Part shown: in pieces, positions 17,238-26,824 of the stretch
Layout of the letters: each line of letters starts with the position of its first letter
Numbering within the stretch: position 1 is the stretch's first letter
NCBI RefSeq assembly: GCF_902491285.1
Contig: NZ_CABUHK010000039.1
Location: 1 to 50,195 of the forward strand
DNA: 50,195 nucleotides
Source: an uncultured Bacteroides sp.
GTDB lineage: Bacteria > Bacteroidota > Bacteroidia > Bacteroidales > Bacteroidaceae
Direction of reading: 5' to 3'
Program-made: the position numbers and the translations under genes
Notes under the pieces: generated by a model
The model's database searches: none
The model's input: the letters and a program-made list of their open reading frames with translations, nothing else
What the model was told of the DNA's origin: nothing

Positions 17238-18479
17238 ATGAAAATAGACATGGATACCTGTGAGGAAATCCTCATAACCATCACAAGAAATAAAACAAGA
17301 AGCCTGCTGACTGCCTTCGGTGTGTTCTGGGGAATCTTCATGCTTGTCGCCCTTATCGGTGGCGGGCAGGGATTGGAAGATATGATGAAAAAGAACTTTG
17401 AAGGATTCGCCACCAACTCCGGCTTCCTTGCTTCGCAAAGAACGGGTGAAGCCTACAAAGGTTTCCGTAAAGGAAGATGGTGGAATCTGGAAGCTGTCGA
17501 CATTGAACGCCTGCGTTCGCAAGTCAAAGATGTGGAAGTCATTACTCCTTCTATCGCCCGTTGGGGGTCGAAAGCCGTATATGAAGATAAAAAATATGAT
17601 TGCAGCGTAAAAGGACTGTATCCCGACTATCTTCACATTGAATCACAGGAAATGGCTTATGGCAGATTTATCAATGATGTAGATATTAAGGAAGCGCGCA
17701 AAGTGTGTGTTATCGGGAAACGGGTTTATGAAAGTCTTTTCAAAGCAGGAGAAGACCCGTGCGGGAAATACATACGTGTAGACGGAATTTATTACCGGAT
17801 TATCGGTATGTCTTCTTCCGAAGGAGACATGAACATACAGGGACGGGCTTCGGAAGCTGTCACCCTGCCCTTCACTACCATGCAACAAACGTACAACCTG
17901 GGCGGACGAATTGATGTTATCTGTTTTACCGCAAAGCATGGAGTCAAAGTGTCTGACCTGCAACCGAAAATGGAAGAGATTATCAAAGCCGCACATTATA
18001 TTGCTCCCAATGACAAACAGGCGCTTATGTACCTGAATGCAGAAGCTATGTTTTCAATGGTTGATAATTTATTTACCGGCATTAATATATTAGTCTGGAT
18101 GGTCGGCTTGGGAACTCTGCTGGCCGGTGCCATCGGTGTGTCTAATATCATGATGGTAACCGTGAAAGAACGCACTACCGAAATCGGTATCCGTCGGGCA
18201 ATCGGTGCACGTCCGAAAGACATCATGCAACAAATCCTGTCAGAAAGTATGGTATTGACAACCATTGCCGGGATGTGCGGAATCTCCTTTGCCGTCATGA
18301 TACTGCAACTAGTGGAAATGGCTGCAAATTCAGGTGGTGGAGATACTCATTTCCAAGTCAGCTTCGGACTGGCAATCGGTACTTGTGCCTTGTTGATTGC
18401 ATTAGGAATGTTGGCAGGACTGGCACCCGCTTACCGGGCTATGGCTATCAGACCGATTGAAGCAATCCGCGACGAGTAG
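17238..18479 (+). CDS. MacB-like ABC permease 2
   Basis: A 413-residue permease paralogous to its neighbour: N-terminal helix TAFGVFWGIFMLVALIGGGQG, MacB-PCD periplasmic domain, and FtsX core GVSNIMMVTVKERTTEIGIRRAIGA followed by the last helices. I chose ATG 17238, 4 bp after the previous stop; a TTG start at 17211 would overlap the previous gene by 23 bp and add residues with no counterpart in the paralogue. It probably pairs with permease 1 to form an asymmetric MacB-type transporter. Confidence 0.92.
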   Translation: MKIDMDTCEEILITITRNKTRSLLTAFGVFWGIFMLVALIGGGQGLEDMMKKNFEGFATNSGFLASQRTGEAYKGFRKGRWWNLEAVDIERLRSQVKDVEVITPSIARWGSKAVYEDKKYDCSVKGLYPDYLHIESQEMAYGRFINDVDIKEARKVCVIGKRVYESLFKAGEDPCGKYIRVDGIYYRIIGMSSSEGDMNIQGRASEAVTLPFTTMQQTYNLGGRIDVICFTAKHGVKVSDLQPKMEEIIKAAHYIAPNDKQALMYLNAEAMFSMVDNLFTGINILVWMVGLGTLLAGAIGVSNIMMVTVKERTTEIGIRRAIGARPKDIMQQILSESMVLTTIAGMCGISFAVMILQLVEMAANSGGGDTHFQVSFGLAIGTCALLIALGMLAGLAPAYRAMAIRPIEAIRDE

Positions 18480-18480
18480 A

Positions 18481-18508
18481 AGTTGAGAATGAAGAGTTGA
18501 GAACGAAG
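18481..18508. repeat. 14-bp tandem duplication in intergenic gap
   Basis: AGTTGAGAATGAAG (18481-18494) is repeated as AGTTGAGAACGAAG (18495-18508) just after the permease stop, then continues as AATTAAAAATTAAAC. Probably slippage; no stem or coding content. Confidence 0.55.
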
Positions 18509-18536
18509 AATTAAAAATTAAACACATATATCCAAG

Positions 18537-19637
18537 ATGAAAAAGTATCTGAAAATCGCATTATTGGTAATCATTGCCATAATCCTTATTGGAACGTTCG
18601 TATTCCTTTATCAGAAATCCCAGCCCAAGGTCATTGTTTATGAAACGGTGAAGGCGGAAATAACTGACTTGCAAAAGACTACAGTAGCTACCGGGAAGGT
18701 GGAACCAAGAGATGAAATCTTAATCAAACCGCAGATTTCCGGCATCATAGACGAATTGTACAAAGAAGCAGGACAAAGCGTAAAGAAAGGTGAAGTGATA
18801 GCCAAAGTTAAGGTTATCCCCGAACTCGGGCAACTGAACTCGGCTGAAAGCCGCGTCCGCCTGGCAGAGATTAATGCGGCACAGGCTGAAACTGATTTTG
18901 CCCGCGTCAAGAAGTTATATGAAGACCAGCTAATCAGCCGGGAAGAATATGAGAAAAGCGAAGTTGTCGTCAAACAGGCGCGTGAAGAGAGACAGACCGC
19001 AAAAGATAATCTCGAAATCGTAAAAGAAGGCATTACCAAAAACAGTGCTTCATTCAGTAGCACCATGATCCGTTCCACTATTGACGGATTGATTCTGGAC
19101 GTACCGGTAAAAGCCGGTAACTCCGTTATCATGAGCAATACCTTCAACGATGGAACAACCATTGCCACAGTAGCCAACATGAACGATCTCATTTTCCGTG
19201 GCAATATTGATGAAACGGAAGTGGGGCGCATCCATGAAGGTATGTCGTTGAAACTGACAATCGGTGCTTTGCAGAATTTGACTTTCAACGCAATTCTGGA
19301 ATATATATCTCCCAAAGGAGTGGAAACCAACGGAGCCAACCAGTTCGAAATCAAGGCTGCCATTTCTGTTCCCGATTCCGTACAAATCCGTTCCGGATAC
19401 TCCGCCAATGCAGAAATCGTGTTGCAACGTGCCAATCAGGTATTGGCAGTGCCTGAAAGCACTGTCGAATTTAGCGGGGATTCTACTTTTGTATATCTTA
19501 TGACGGATTCCGTACCTCAACAGAAGTTCCAACGTACTCAAGTGACCGCAGGGATGAGCGACGGTATCAAGATAGAAATTAAAAAAGGGATAACTGCACA
19601 GGATAAAATACGTGGTGCTGAGAAAAAAGACAAATAA
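18537..19637 (+). CDS. Periplasmic adaptor of MacA/HlyD type
   Basis: A 366-residue membrane-fusion protein. An N-terminal membrane anchor (about 5-25) is followed by a beta-barrel/lipoyl segment (VEPRDEILIKPQISGIIDELY ... VKKGEVIAKV), an alpha-helical hairpin (about 98-165, AEINAAQAETDFARVKKLY), the returning lipoyl half (STIDGLILDVPVKAGNSV) and a C-terminal membrane-proximal domain. It links the MacB-type permeases to the TolC-type channel encoded 9 bp downstream. The substrate cannot be told from sequence. Confidence 0.93.
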   Translation: MKKYLKIALLVIIAIILIGTFVFLYQKSQPKVIVYETVKAEITDLQKTTVATGKVEPRDEILIKPQISGIIDELYKEAGQSVKKGEVIAKVKVIPELGQLNSAESRVRLAEINAAQAETDFARVKKLYEDQLISREEYEKSEVVVKQAREERQTAKDNLEIVKEGITKNSASFSSTMIRSTIDGLILDVPVKAGNSVIMSNTFNDGTTIATVANMNDLIFRGNIDETEVGRIHEGMSLKLTIGALQNLTFNAILEYISPKGVETNGANQFEIKAAISVPDSVQIRSGYSANAEIVLQRANQVLAVPESTVEFSGDSTFVYLMTDSVPQQKFQRTQVTAGMSDGIKIEIKKGITAQDKIRGAEKKDK

Positions 19638-19646
19638 TAGACTTCA

Positions 19647-20987
19647 ATGAAAACAATCCGTAAAACCATATCAGTACTTCTGCTCTCAGGAATCGGAATA
19701 ATTTCCATTCAGGCGCAGGACAACAACTCGTCGCAAGCATGGACACTGCGACAATGTATTGACTATGCCATTGAGCATAATATAGAGATTCGCAAGTCCG
19801 CCAACAATACTGAAATAAGCAAGATAGATGTGCATACAACCAAGTGGGCACGTCTCCCTAATTTGAGTGGTAGTGCCAGTCAGAACTGGAGCTGGGGACG
19901 TACAGCTTCTCCGGTAGATAACTCATATAGCAATATTAACAGTGCTAATACGAGCCTTAGTTTAGGCACAAACGTTCCTATATTTACTGGTTTGCAGTTG
20001 TCTAATCAATACTCGCTTGCTAAACTGGATCTGAAAGCGGCTATTGAAGACCTCAACAAAGCCAAAGAGGATATTGCCATAAATGTCACTTCTGCTTATT
20101 TGCAAGTATTGTTCAATTTTGAATTAAGCAAAGTTGCCCATAATCAAGTAAATTTGAGCAAAGACCAACTGAAGCGTATTCAAGGACTTTTCGGAGTAGG
20201 CAAAGCATCTCCGTCCGAAGTGGCTGAAGCGCAAGCCCGTGTAGCACAAGATGAAATGACCGCTGTACAGTCCGATAATAAATACAAATTATCATTACTT
20301 GACCTCAGTCAACTCTTGGAATTACCGACACCGGAAGGTTTTGTACTTGAAAATCCCAAAGAAGAACTGGAATTTACTCCTCTAACTCCGCCGGATGATA
20401 TTTATACGCAGGCACTTGCCTACAAGCCAAGTATAAAATCGGCAGAATACAAGTTACAAGGTAGTATCAACAGCATCCGTCTTGCGCAAAGTAACTTCTA
20501 CCCACAGTTATCTTTTAGCGCCGGTTTGGGAAGTAATTACTATACAGTTAACGGAAAATCAGAAGGGGGATTCGGCAGTCAGATGAAAAACAACCTGAAT
20601 AAATATGTAGGATTCAATCTTAGTGTTCCACTCTTCAACCGTTTTTCCACACGCAATAAGGTACGGACAGCCCGTTTACAGCAAAACAATCTTACACTGC
20701 AATTGGACAATGCTAAAAAAACGCTCTACAAGGAGATTCAACAATCCTGGTACAATGCTTTAGCGGCAGAAAGCAAATATAATTCCAGTGAAGTTGCAGT
20801 GAAAGCCAATGAAGAATCTTTCCGTCTCATGAGTGAAAAGTTCAATAACGGCAAGGCCACTTTTGTGGAATACAATGAATCAAAACTGAATCTGACTAAA
20901 GCACTTTCAGACAGACTACAAGCTAAATATGATTATTTGTTCTGCACTAAAATCCTGGATTTCTATAAAGGACAGATTATAGAATAA
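19647..20987 (+). CDS. TolC-family outer-membrane channel
   Basis: A 446-residue outer-membrane efflux protein. Signal peptide about 1-23 (ISIQA-Q), then two internally similar halves of long helices and short strands typical of TolC (WTLRQCIDYAIEHNIEIRKS at the start; ALSDRLQAKYDYLFCTKILDFYKG at the end). It forms the exit duct of the tripartite system with the adaptor and MacB-like pair. Last gene of the operon. Confidence 0.93.
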   Translation: MKTIRKTISVLLLSGIGIISIQAQDNNSSQAWTLRQCIDYAIEHNIEIRKSANNTEISKIDVHTTKWARLPNLSGSASQNWSWGRTASPVDNSYSNINSANTSLSLGTNVPIFTGLQLSNQYSLAKLDLKAAIEDLNKAKEDIAINVTSAYLQVLFNFELSKVAHNQVNLSKDQLKRIQGLFGVGKASPSEVAEAQARVAQDEMTAVQSDNKYKLSLLDLSQLLELPTPEGFVLENPKEELEFTPLTPPDDIYTQALAYKPSIKSAEYKLQGSINSIRLAQSNFYPQLSFSAGLGSNYYTVNGKSEGGFGSQMKNNLNKYVGFNLSVPLFNRFSTRNKVRTARLQQNNLTLQLDNAKKTLYKEIQQSWYNALAAESKYNSSEVAVKANEESFRLMSEKFNNGKATFVEYNESKLNLTKALSDRLQAKYDYLFCTKILDFYKGQIIE

Positions 20988-21006
20988 AATCTCTACACAA
21001 TAAATG

Positions 21007-21059
21007 AGAGACTGCACCATCCGTGTCTTAAAAAACAGGCACAACATGGTGCAGTCTCT
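21007..21059 (+). terminator. Terminator of the efflux operon
   Basis: A perfect 14-bp stem (21007-21020 with 21046-21059, AGAGACTGCACCAT) with a 25-nt loop is followed by TTTATTAAT. It lies 20 bp after the TolC stop. Confidence 0.85.
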
Positions 21060-21211
21060 TTATTAATCCCCCACGCAAAGCAAGACATCCATTTTGGGAA
21101 ATAATATTTAATCTCTACATTATTTCTCTTTTATTTACTGTTTATTGAATAATAAGCCTTATCTTTCGGCAAATTTGAACAAAATAAAGAGCAATCAAAA
21201 CAAACTTACAA

Positions 21212-24200
21212 ATGAAGGTATCATATTTCAAGAAAGTATTAATATTACTCCTTTTTATAACGGGAATGTTTCATTCCCTCTGTTATGCCGTCCAAACCCA
21301 ACAGAACAATTTATCATCCGATTGTATTCTAATTATCAACTCTTATACAGAGATGTCATTATGGAGCAACGACTTCATAGATCCGATATACAAAGAATAC
21401 AGCACAGCGAAAAGCCATGTAGATATCCATACGGAACATATGAATATGCTTATCATCAACGATGAGGAAGCCTTGCAAGAATACAAGGAGAATCTATTTC
21501 AAAGATATGGCAATACTCCTCCCAAACTAATTGTCTTATTAGGAAATTCGTCATGGGTATTACTAAACAAGGACATCGAGAAGCATTGGAAAAATATACC
21601 GGTTATCCTTTGTGCAGAAAGGAAATATACAGGTGACGACAGCATATATTTAAAAAAGAGGGTTATTCCCGAAGAGGATAGAAAATCACTGGCAGACTAT
21701 CAGGGCAGCATACCTCTGACTGTCCTTTACACCCCTTTCTACATCAAAGAAACGGTGAAATTGATGGATACGCTTATTCCACACATGAAGAAGTTAGTAT
21801 TCCTTTCGGACAGGCGTTGTATCAGTGCGCAATACCGGGAAGAAGTCAATGAACTGATACACACCGAATACCCCACCGTCAAGATTGAACACCTGATTGC
21901 AGGCGATATTACGAATGATGCCCTGATTGATTCTTTAAAAATGTTCGACTCCCAAACCGGGGTGTTGTTTCTTTCCTGGTTTAAAAAAGAGCAGCAACAA
22001 GGTAATGCCATTCTTACCTCCAATATATCCAGGCTATTAAGCAACTACTCTAAAGCTCCCATCTTCACACTGCACAACAATGCCCTGGAAACAAACGGAT
22101 TGATTGGAGGATGTTTCTGGCCGAATAATGTCATAAAAAACTATATTATAAAAACGATTCAACAAGTACTGGCGAAGCCACAAATCGGGAAAACCCGATT
22201 TATAGAAATGAGGCCACCCTGCCCATACATCAATTATATCGATTTACAAAATTCCGGACTACAGATAAGCCGTTGTCCGTCCGATACGGTCTTCAGCATG
22301 AAGCCGCCAACGTTCTTTGAGCAAAACTGGCACTATATTATCATTATTTGTTTTATTATGCTTTCAGGTATCTTATATCTGATGTGGGTTAGAAAAATCG
22401 CCACCGAACGGGGTAAACGTCTGGATGCGATGATGAATTACAGCAGCTTAATAGAAAACATGCCTATTTTATATGCCAAGGAAGAACTGATTTACGATGC
22501 GGAAGGACATATTATAGATTTCATCTATCGCGAAGTAAATCCGATTTTCGAAAAGTACATCATACCTAAAGGCAAAATAATAGGAAAGAAGCAAAGCGAA
22601 CTCAGCAAGTCCGATAATATACAACTTATCAACATGTACAATTCGCTTAATAACAAGAGGGAACTTACTTTCCAATATTATGTTGAAGAAAAACAAACCT
22701 ATCTGACTGTTATCATCACCCCTTCCAAACAGAAAGGCTTTATTGATGTCTTTTGCGTAGACAACACAGAACTGGTAGTAACCCAGCAAATACTCCACTC
22801 CACCAATCATAAATTATCCGCTGCACTTGATGTAGCCGATATCACTCCCTGGAAATGGGACTTGGAAAAAAACACAATCTTATGTGATGTCAATCGCCCT
22901 GTTGAAGTCATCCAAGAACAGGGAATAGTCGGCGAACAGCATTTATCGGTTTCCGACACTTCCTATTTTTCCAATATCTGCAAAGAAGACAAGGAACGAA
23001 TAACGGCAGCTTATCAGCGGCTCATCAATGGAGAGGTTTCAAAACTTAAAGAAGAATTCCGGATTGTTCCTAAAAAAGGAAATTCATTGCATTATGAATG
23101 GGTGGAAGTACAAGCTACAGTAGATGACAGAGATGAAAACGGCAAACCTAAGACGCTTGTAGGTTCTTCATTAGTCATCACTCAAAGAAAAGAGATGGAG
23201 GAAGCCTTGATTAGAGCCAAGGAGAAAGCGGAAGAATCCAATAAGCTGAAATCTGCCTTCCTGGCAAATATGAGTCATGAGATTCGTACTCCGCTGAATG
23301 CCATAGTCGGTTTCTCGGGCATTCTGGCTTCGACAGAAGAGGAAGACGAAGAAGAGAAACAGGAATATATACACATTATCGAAGACAACAATAATCTACT
23401 TCTCCAACTGATTAGTGACATTCTTGATCTTTCTAAGATTGAAGCCGGCACATTGGAATTTGTATATAGCAATGTGGATGTTAACGAATTGTTCTTCAAT
23501 CTGGAAGACTCGGCCGGAATGAGGAATAAAAATCAGAATGTCCGGATTATATATAACCGGGAAATGCCGGAATGCAGTATCAGTACAGACAAAAACCGGC
23601 TGACACAAGTAGTCAGCAACCTAATCAACAATGCGATGAAGTTCACAGAGAAAGGTAGTATCCAATTCGGATACCATCTGCAAGATAACGATGATTTCCT
23701 GCATTTTTATGTAACAGACACAGGTAGCGGAATTCCGGAAGAACAACTGGGAAATATTTTCGGACGTTTTGTCAAACTCAACAATTTTGTACAAGGCACA
23801 GGACTAGGATTATCAATCTGCCAGACTATCGTTGAAAACATGGGCGGACAGATAGGAGTAACTTCCAAAGAGGGAGAAGGAACGACTTTCTGGTTTACAT
23901 TGCCTTATATCCCTACTGAAAAAGTATCGCTAAACATCAAGGAACACGAAGCTTATCGTCACGTAGACAGTAAGGAAAAGCTCAGCATACTGATTGCAGA
24001 AGATAATGACAGTAATTATAAATTATTTGAATCCGTACTCAAAAAAGAATATACATTAATCCACGCATGGGATGGCGAGGAAGCCGTACAACTGTTTAAA
24101 GAGCATAATCCGCATATTGTACTGATGGATATCAATATGCCTAAAATGAACGGATACGAAGCGACAAAAAAGATACATGAGTTGTCTCCCGAAACTCCTG

Positions 24201-24349
24201 TTATAGCAATTACCGCCTTCGCTTACGCAGAAGATGAACAACGCATTCTGAATGGTGGCTTTGACGGATATACTTCCAAACCGATCCAACCCGGGAAATT
24301 ACGGACACAAATCATTGAACTGCTGAAAAAGCGCTTATTATTTATGTAA
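21212..24349 (+). CDS. Hybrid sensor histidine kinase with C-terminal receiver
   Basis: A 1045-residue membrane sensor. A signal peptide/first helix (about 5-25) leads into a periplasmic region (about 30-370) resembling an ABC substrate-binding fold (CILIINSYTEMSLWSNDF, VLLGNSSWVLL, GVLFLSWF). One membrane helix (about 373-395) follows, then two PAS-like segments (about 415-665) and HisKA with phospho-His689 in ANMSHEIRTPLNAIVGF. Next come HATPase_c (N-box NLINNAMKF, G1 TDTGSGIPEEQLG, G2 GTGLGLSI) and a receiver with D973 in IVLMDINMPKMNG. There is no AraC output or HPt, so a separate phosphotransfer partner must exist. The ligand is unknown. Confidence 0.92.
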   Translation: MKVSYFKKVLILLLFITGMFHSLCYAVQTQQNNLSSDCILIINSYTEMSLWSNDFIDPIYKEYSTAKSHVDIHTEHMNMLIINDEEALQEYKENLFQRYGNTPPKLIVLLGNSSWVLLNKDIEKHWKNIPVILCAERKYTGDDSIYLKKRVIPEEDRKSLADYQGSIPLTVLYTPFYIKETVKLMDTLIPHMKKLVFLSDRRCISAQYREEVNELIHTEYPTVKIEHLIAGDITNDALIDSLKMFDSQTGVLFLSWFKKEQQQGNAILTSNISRLLSNYSKAPIFTLHNNALETNGLIGGCFWPNNVIKNYIIKTIQQVLAKPQIGKTRFIEMRPPCPYINYIDLQNSGLQISRCPSDTVFSMKPPTFFEQNWHYIIIICFIMLSGILYLMWVRKIATERGKRLDAMMNYSSLIENMPILYAKEELIYDAEGHIIDFIYREVNPIFEKYIIPKGKIIGKKQSELSKSDNIQLINMYNSLNNKRELTFQYYVEEKQTYLTVIITPSKQKGFIDVFCVDNTELVVTQQILHSTNHKLSAALDVADITPWKWDLEKNTILCDVNRPVEVIQEQGIVGEQHLSVSDTSYFSNICKEDKERITAAYQRLINGEVSKLKEEFRIVPKKGNSLHYEWVEVQATVDDRDENGKPKTLVGSSLVITQRKEMEEALIRAKEKAEESNKLKSAFLANMSHEIRTPLNAIVGFSGILASTEEEDEEEKQEYIHIIEDNNNLLLQLISDILDLSKIEAGTLEFVYSNVDVNELFFNLEDSAGMRNKNQNVRIIYNREMPECSISTDKNRLTQVVSNLINNAMKFTEKGSIQFGYHLQDNDDFLHFYVTDTGSGIPEEQLGNIFGRFVKLNNFVQGTGLGLSICQTIVENMGGQIGVTSKEGEGTTFWFTLPYIPTEKVSLNIKEHEAYRHVDSKEKLSILIAEDNDSNYKLFESVLKKEYTLIHAWDGEEAVQLFKEHNPHIVLMDINMPKMNGYEATKKIHELSPETPVIAITAFAYAEDEQRILNGGFDGYTSKPIQPGKLRTQIIELLKKRLLFM

Positions 24350-24408
24350 GAACAGAGAAATAGAAAGTTTACTACCTATTCATTCTAAATCCTGCACAAC
24401 TCTTAAAA

Positions 24409-24455
24409 CATATCCGTCGGTTCATCCGTTACTATAAAAAGAACCAACGGATATG
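24409..24455 (+). promoter_or_regulatory. Hairpin sequestering the msrAB start codon
   Basis: 24409-24423 pairs with 24441-24455 over 15 positions with one mismatch (C-A), leaving a 17-nt loop. The last three bases of the right arm, 24453-24455, are the ATG of msrAB, so the start codon and the 12 bases before it are inside the stem. No T-tract follows, which argues against a terminator. Confidence 0.6.
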
Positions 24456-25424
24456 AAACATTTTATTATCGCAGCAGAAATTTATCTTGCAGGGGGATGC
24501 TTCTGGGGAACAGAACATTTCCTGAAACAAATCAGAGGGGTAGAAAGCACTCAAGTGGGATATGCCAATAGCATTATCACTAATCCGACATACCAACAGG
24601 TATGTTCGGGAGAAACGAATGCAGCCGAAACAGTGAAAGTGATCTATGACCCTAAAACTATAGATTTAAGTTTACTTCTTGAGCTCTACTTTAAAACGAT
24701 AGATCCTACCAGCCTTAACCAACAAGGGAATGATCGTGGTACGCAATATAGGACAGGGATTTACTATACAAATAAGGATGATGTTCCCGTTATCAATCAG
24801 GCTATTCAGACTTTGGCGAACCAATATAAAACTCCCATTGCAATAGAAGTAAAGCCGTTAGCCAATTTCTATCCGGCAGAAAACTATCATCAGGATTACC
24901 TGGATAAGAATCCGAACGGGTATTGCCATATCAATCCTGCTTTATTTGAAATGGCACGGAAAGCCAATGCTCCCCAAACAAAAAGTTATCAAAAACCGGA
25001 TGATGCGACTCTACGGAAAAAATTATCGGCAAAACAGTATGCAGTGACACAGAAGAACGCAACGGAGCCGGCTTTCCGGAATGAGTATTGGGATGAACAT
25101 CGCCCCGGCATTTATGTAGATGTCACTACCGGAGAACCCTTGTTTGTTTCTACCGATAAATTCGATTCCGGCTGTGGATGGCCTAGTTTCTCCAAACCTA
25201 TTCAGAAAGAGCTGATTGCAGAGAAGAAAGATACTACGTATGGAATGGTTCGCACAGAAGTTCGCAGCAAAAGCGGTGATGCCCATTTGGGACATGTATT
25301 CACTGACGGGCCGAAAGAAAAGGGCGGACTCCGTTATTGCATCAACAGTGCCTCACTTCGTTTTATTCCGAAAGAGAAGATGAAAGAAGAGGGTTATGGA
25401 GACTACTTATCACTCGTAAAATAA
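24453..25424 (+). CDS. msrAB: Fused methionine sulfoxide reductase A/B
   Basis: A 323-residue bifunctional repair enzyme. MsrA (about 8-165) has catalytic Cys16 in GGCFWG and reduces the S-sulfoxide of Met. MsrB (about 180-315) has GCGWPSF and catalytic Cys296 in [11 protein letters not shown] with HLGHVF, and reduces the R form. The MsrB part lacks the two CxxC zinc pairs found in many MsrBs. No signal peptide is seen, so it should be cytoplasmic. The start is fixed because MsrA begins only a few residues before GGCFWG and no later ATG would keep it. The start codon lies within a hairpin (see separate entry). Confidence 0.95.
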   Translation: MKHFIIAAEIYLAGGCFWGTEHFLKQIRGVESTQVGYANSIITNPTYQQVCSGETNAAETVKVIYDPKTIDLSLLLELYFKTIDPTSLNQQGNDRGTQYRTGIYYTNKDDVPVINQAIQTLANQYKTPIAIEVKPLANFYPAENYHQDYLDKNPNGYCHINPALFEMARKANAPQTKSYQKPDDATLRKKLSAKQYAVTQKNATEPAFRNEYWDEHRPGIYVDVTTGEPLFVSTDKFDSGCGWPSFSKPIQKELIAEKKDTTYGMVRTEVRSKSGDAHLGHVFTDGPKEKGGLRYCINSASLRFIPKEKMKEEGYGDYLSLVK

Positions 25425-25466
25425 AAGCTCGTTAAAATAAAAGCGGGATAAATAATAGAGCGTGAA

Positions 25467-25493
25467 ATCGGGGCGGATACAATCCGCCCCGAT
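25467..25493 (+). terminator. GC-rich hairpin after msrAB
   Basis: A perfect 12-bp stem (25467-25478 with 25482-25493, ATCGGGGCGGAT) with a 3-nt loop. It has no T-tract, but its position 42 bp after the stop fits a 3' end. The next 70 bp (to about 25560) contain further small complementary pieces (CTAG/CTAG around CTGG-CCGG) without a recognised RNA family. Confidence 0.6.
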
Positions 25494-25601
25494 ACCCAAG
25501 TTACGGGCAACGCCCGGAATAGTCTAGCTGGCGAGAAACCGGAGTCTAGTTCTCCTACCGCTGAGGAGTAATGATAATGATATTAATAATAAAGGAATAG
25601 G

Positions 25602-26810
25602 TTATCTTCTTGAACCATTACTTCTTTCGGACGAACGGGAAGAGCTACTGCTATTACTTCTCGTACTTCCTGAAGAAGAACGTCTTTCTGTTTGTCCGCT
25701 GGAAACATTACTCCGGCTGGAACTGCTGTTTCGAGTAGAACTGTTGCTTCGGCTGTAACTGCTGCTTCGGGTAGAGCCAGCGTTACTGTCCCGGCTAGAA
25801 CCGGAACTGCTGCGGTTTGAACTGGAGTTGCCGCTACTACGGCTTGAACTGCTATTGTTTCTCCGGCTGGAAGATCTGTTGTTTCTTTCGGAACTGTTAT
25901 TTCTGCCAGAGGAGCTACTTTCACTTCGCCTGCTTGAACTGACAGTCGAACTGCTGTTTGTACGTCCGCTTTCACGATTAGAACCGGAAGTAGCCGAGTT
26001 ACCACTTGCCGGTCTACGACCGGAATTTGATGAGCCGGAGTTCGTTTCCGGACGACGATTGGAACTACCTTCCCCTCTGTTGTTGTTTCTATCAGGCACA
26101 ACGTCCTTGTTCGGTTTTCTATTTCCGGACGGGTTGGACGGTCTGGTAGAATTTCCCGGACGTACAGCCACTCCCGGACGAGTCGGCGCATTATGCGGAC
26201 GGGTAGAAGAATTCGGACGGAAATGAACCGAGCCAAAATCCGAACGGCGATAAGAGTGATATACTCTTTGATCCCTCACCCGATGCGGAGTAGAATAATG
26301 GTGGAAATCAGTATACCTGCCCCTATAATAACTCGTAAGATGAATATACGGGCGGTAATGCGCTCCACAATATGTACGATAATGAGATGGTACACCAAAG
26401 TAGAACAAGTTACGGTTCGGATAATTGACATAAACGCGGAAACTCCATCTTCCTCCGGTTACGTATATCGGCCGATAGAAATAATCGGCTCCCATAAACC
26501 GGCGGTATTGCACATCACTCAATACCCAGCGAAGGTCATCATTACGAATATCCAATGCTTCATAATAATCGTCTAACGCCCATTCATAGCCACGTGCCAC
26601 ATAATCCATTATATTACGGACAGAATAAATAAAGTCGTAATTAATCTCATACGCGTCATTATATTGCTGAGTACTCAGACTCAATTCATATGCCATCTTA
26701 TCTGTAAGGAAACGTGTCTCCTTACGCACTTTGCCGGTGCTCATTCCAGCCATCACGGTCATACTGGCACTCAGACCGACAGCAAAGAGTAAAAACAGTA
26801 TTCGTTTCAT
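25602..26810 (-). CDS. Secreted protein with Ser/Arg/Asn-rich tail
   Basis: A 402-residue exported protein I do not recognise by function. It has a signal peptide (about 1-21, TVMA-G), then an ordered region (about 22-190) rich in Tyr, Asp and Arg (YNDAYEINYDFIYSVRNIMDY; LRWVLSDVQYRRFMGADYFYRP). From about residue 195 to the end it is almost entirely Ser, Arg, Asn, Gly and Thr in a disordered, strongly basic repeat (SSSRSSGNSSSNRSSSGSS type). The tail could bind polyanions such as nucleic acid, LPS or capsule, which is inference. Last gene of a three-gene operon with two DUF4476 proteins (14-bp gap). A 217-codon overlapping frame (25583-26236, -) is a by-product of the repeat. Confidence 0.8.
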   Translation of the reverse strand: MKRILFLLFAVGLSASMTVMAGMSTGKVRKETRFLTDKMAYELSLSTQQYNDAYEINYDFIYSVRNIMDYVARGYEWALDDYYEALDIRNDDLRWVLSDVQYRRFMGADYFYRPIYVTGGRWSFRVYVNYPNRNLFYFGVPSHYRTYCGAHYRPYIHLTSYYRGRYTDFHHYSTPHRVRDQRVYHSYRRSDFGSVHFRPNSSTRPHNAPTRPGVAVRPGNSTRPSNPSGNRKPNKDVVPDRNNNRGEGSSNRRPETNSGSSNSGRRPASGNSATSGSNRESGRTNSSSTVSSSRRSESSSSGRNNSSERNNRSSSRRNNSSSSRSSGNSSSNRSSSGSSRDSNAGSTRSSSYSRSNSSTRNSSSSRSNVSSGQTERRSSSGSTRSNSSSSSRSSERSNGSRR

Positions 26811-26824
26811 AATTCAATCTCCTA

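Noticed and set aside
24409..24455. The msrAB hairpin as terminator of the upstream kinase gene
   Set aside because: It has no T-tract on the + strand, lies about 60 bp after the stop, and its right arm contains the start codon of the next gene.
25583..26236. 217-codon frame overlapping the Ser/Arg-rich protein gene
   Set aside because: It is a shifted reading of the same repeat, rich in Val, Ala and Thr only because of the repeat, and lacks an export signal or conserved motifs.
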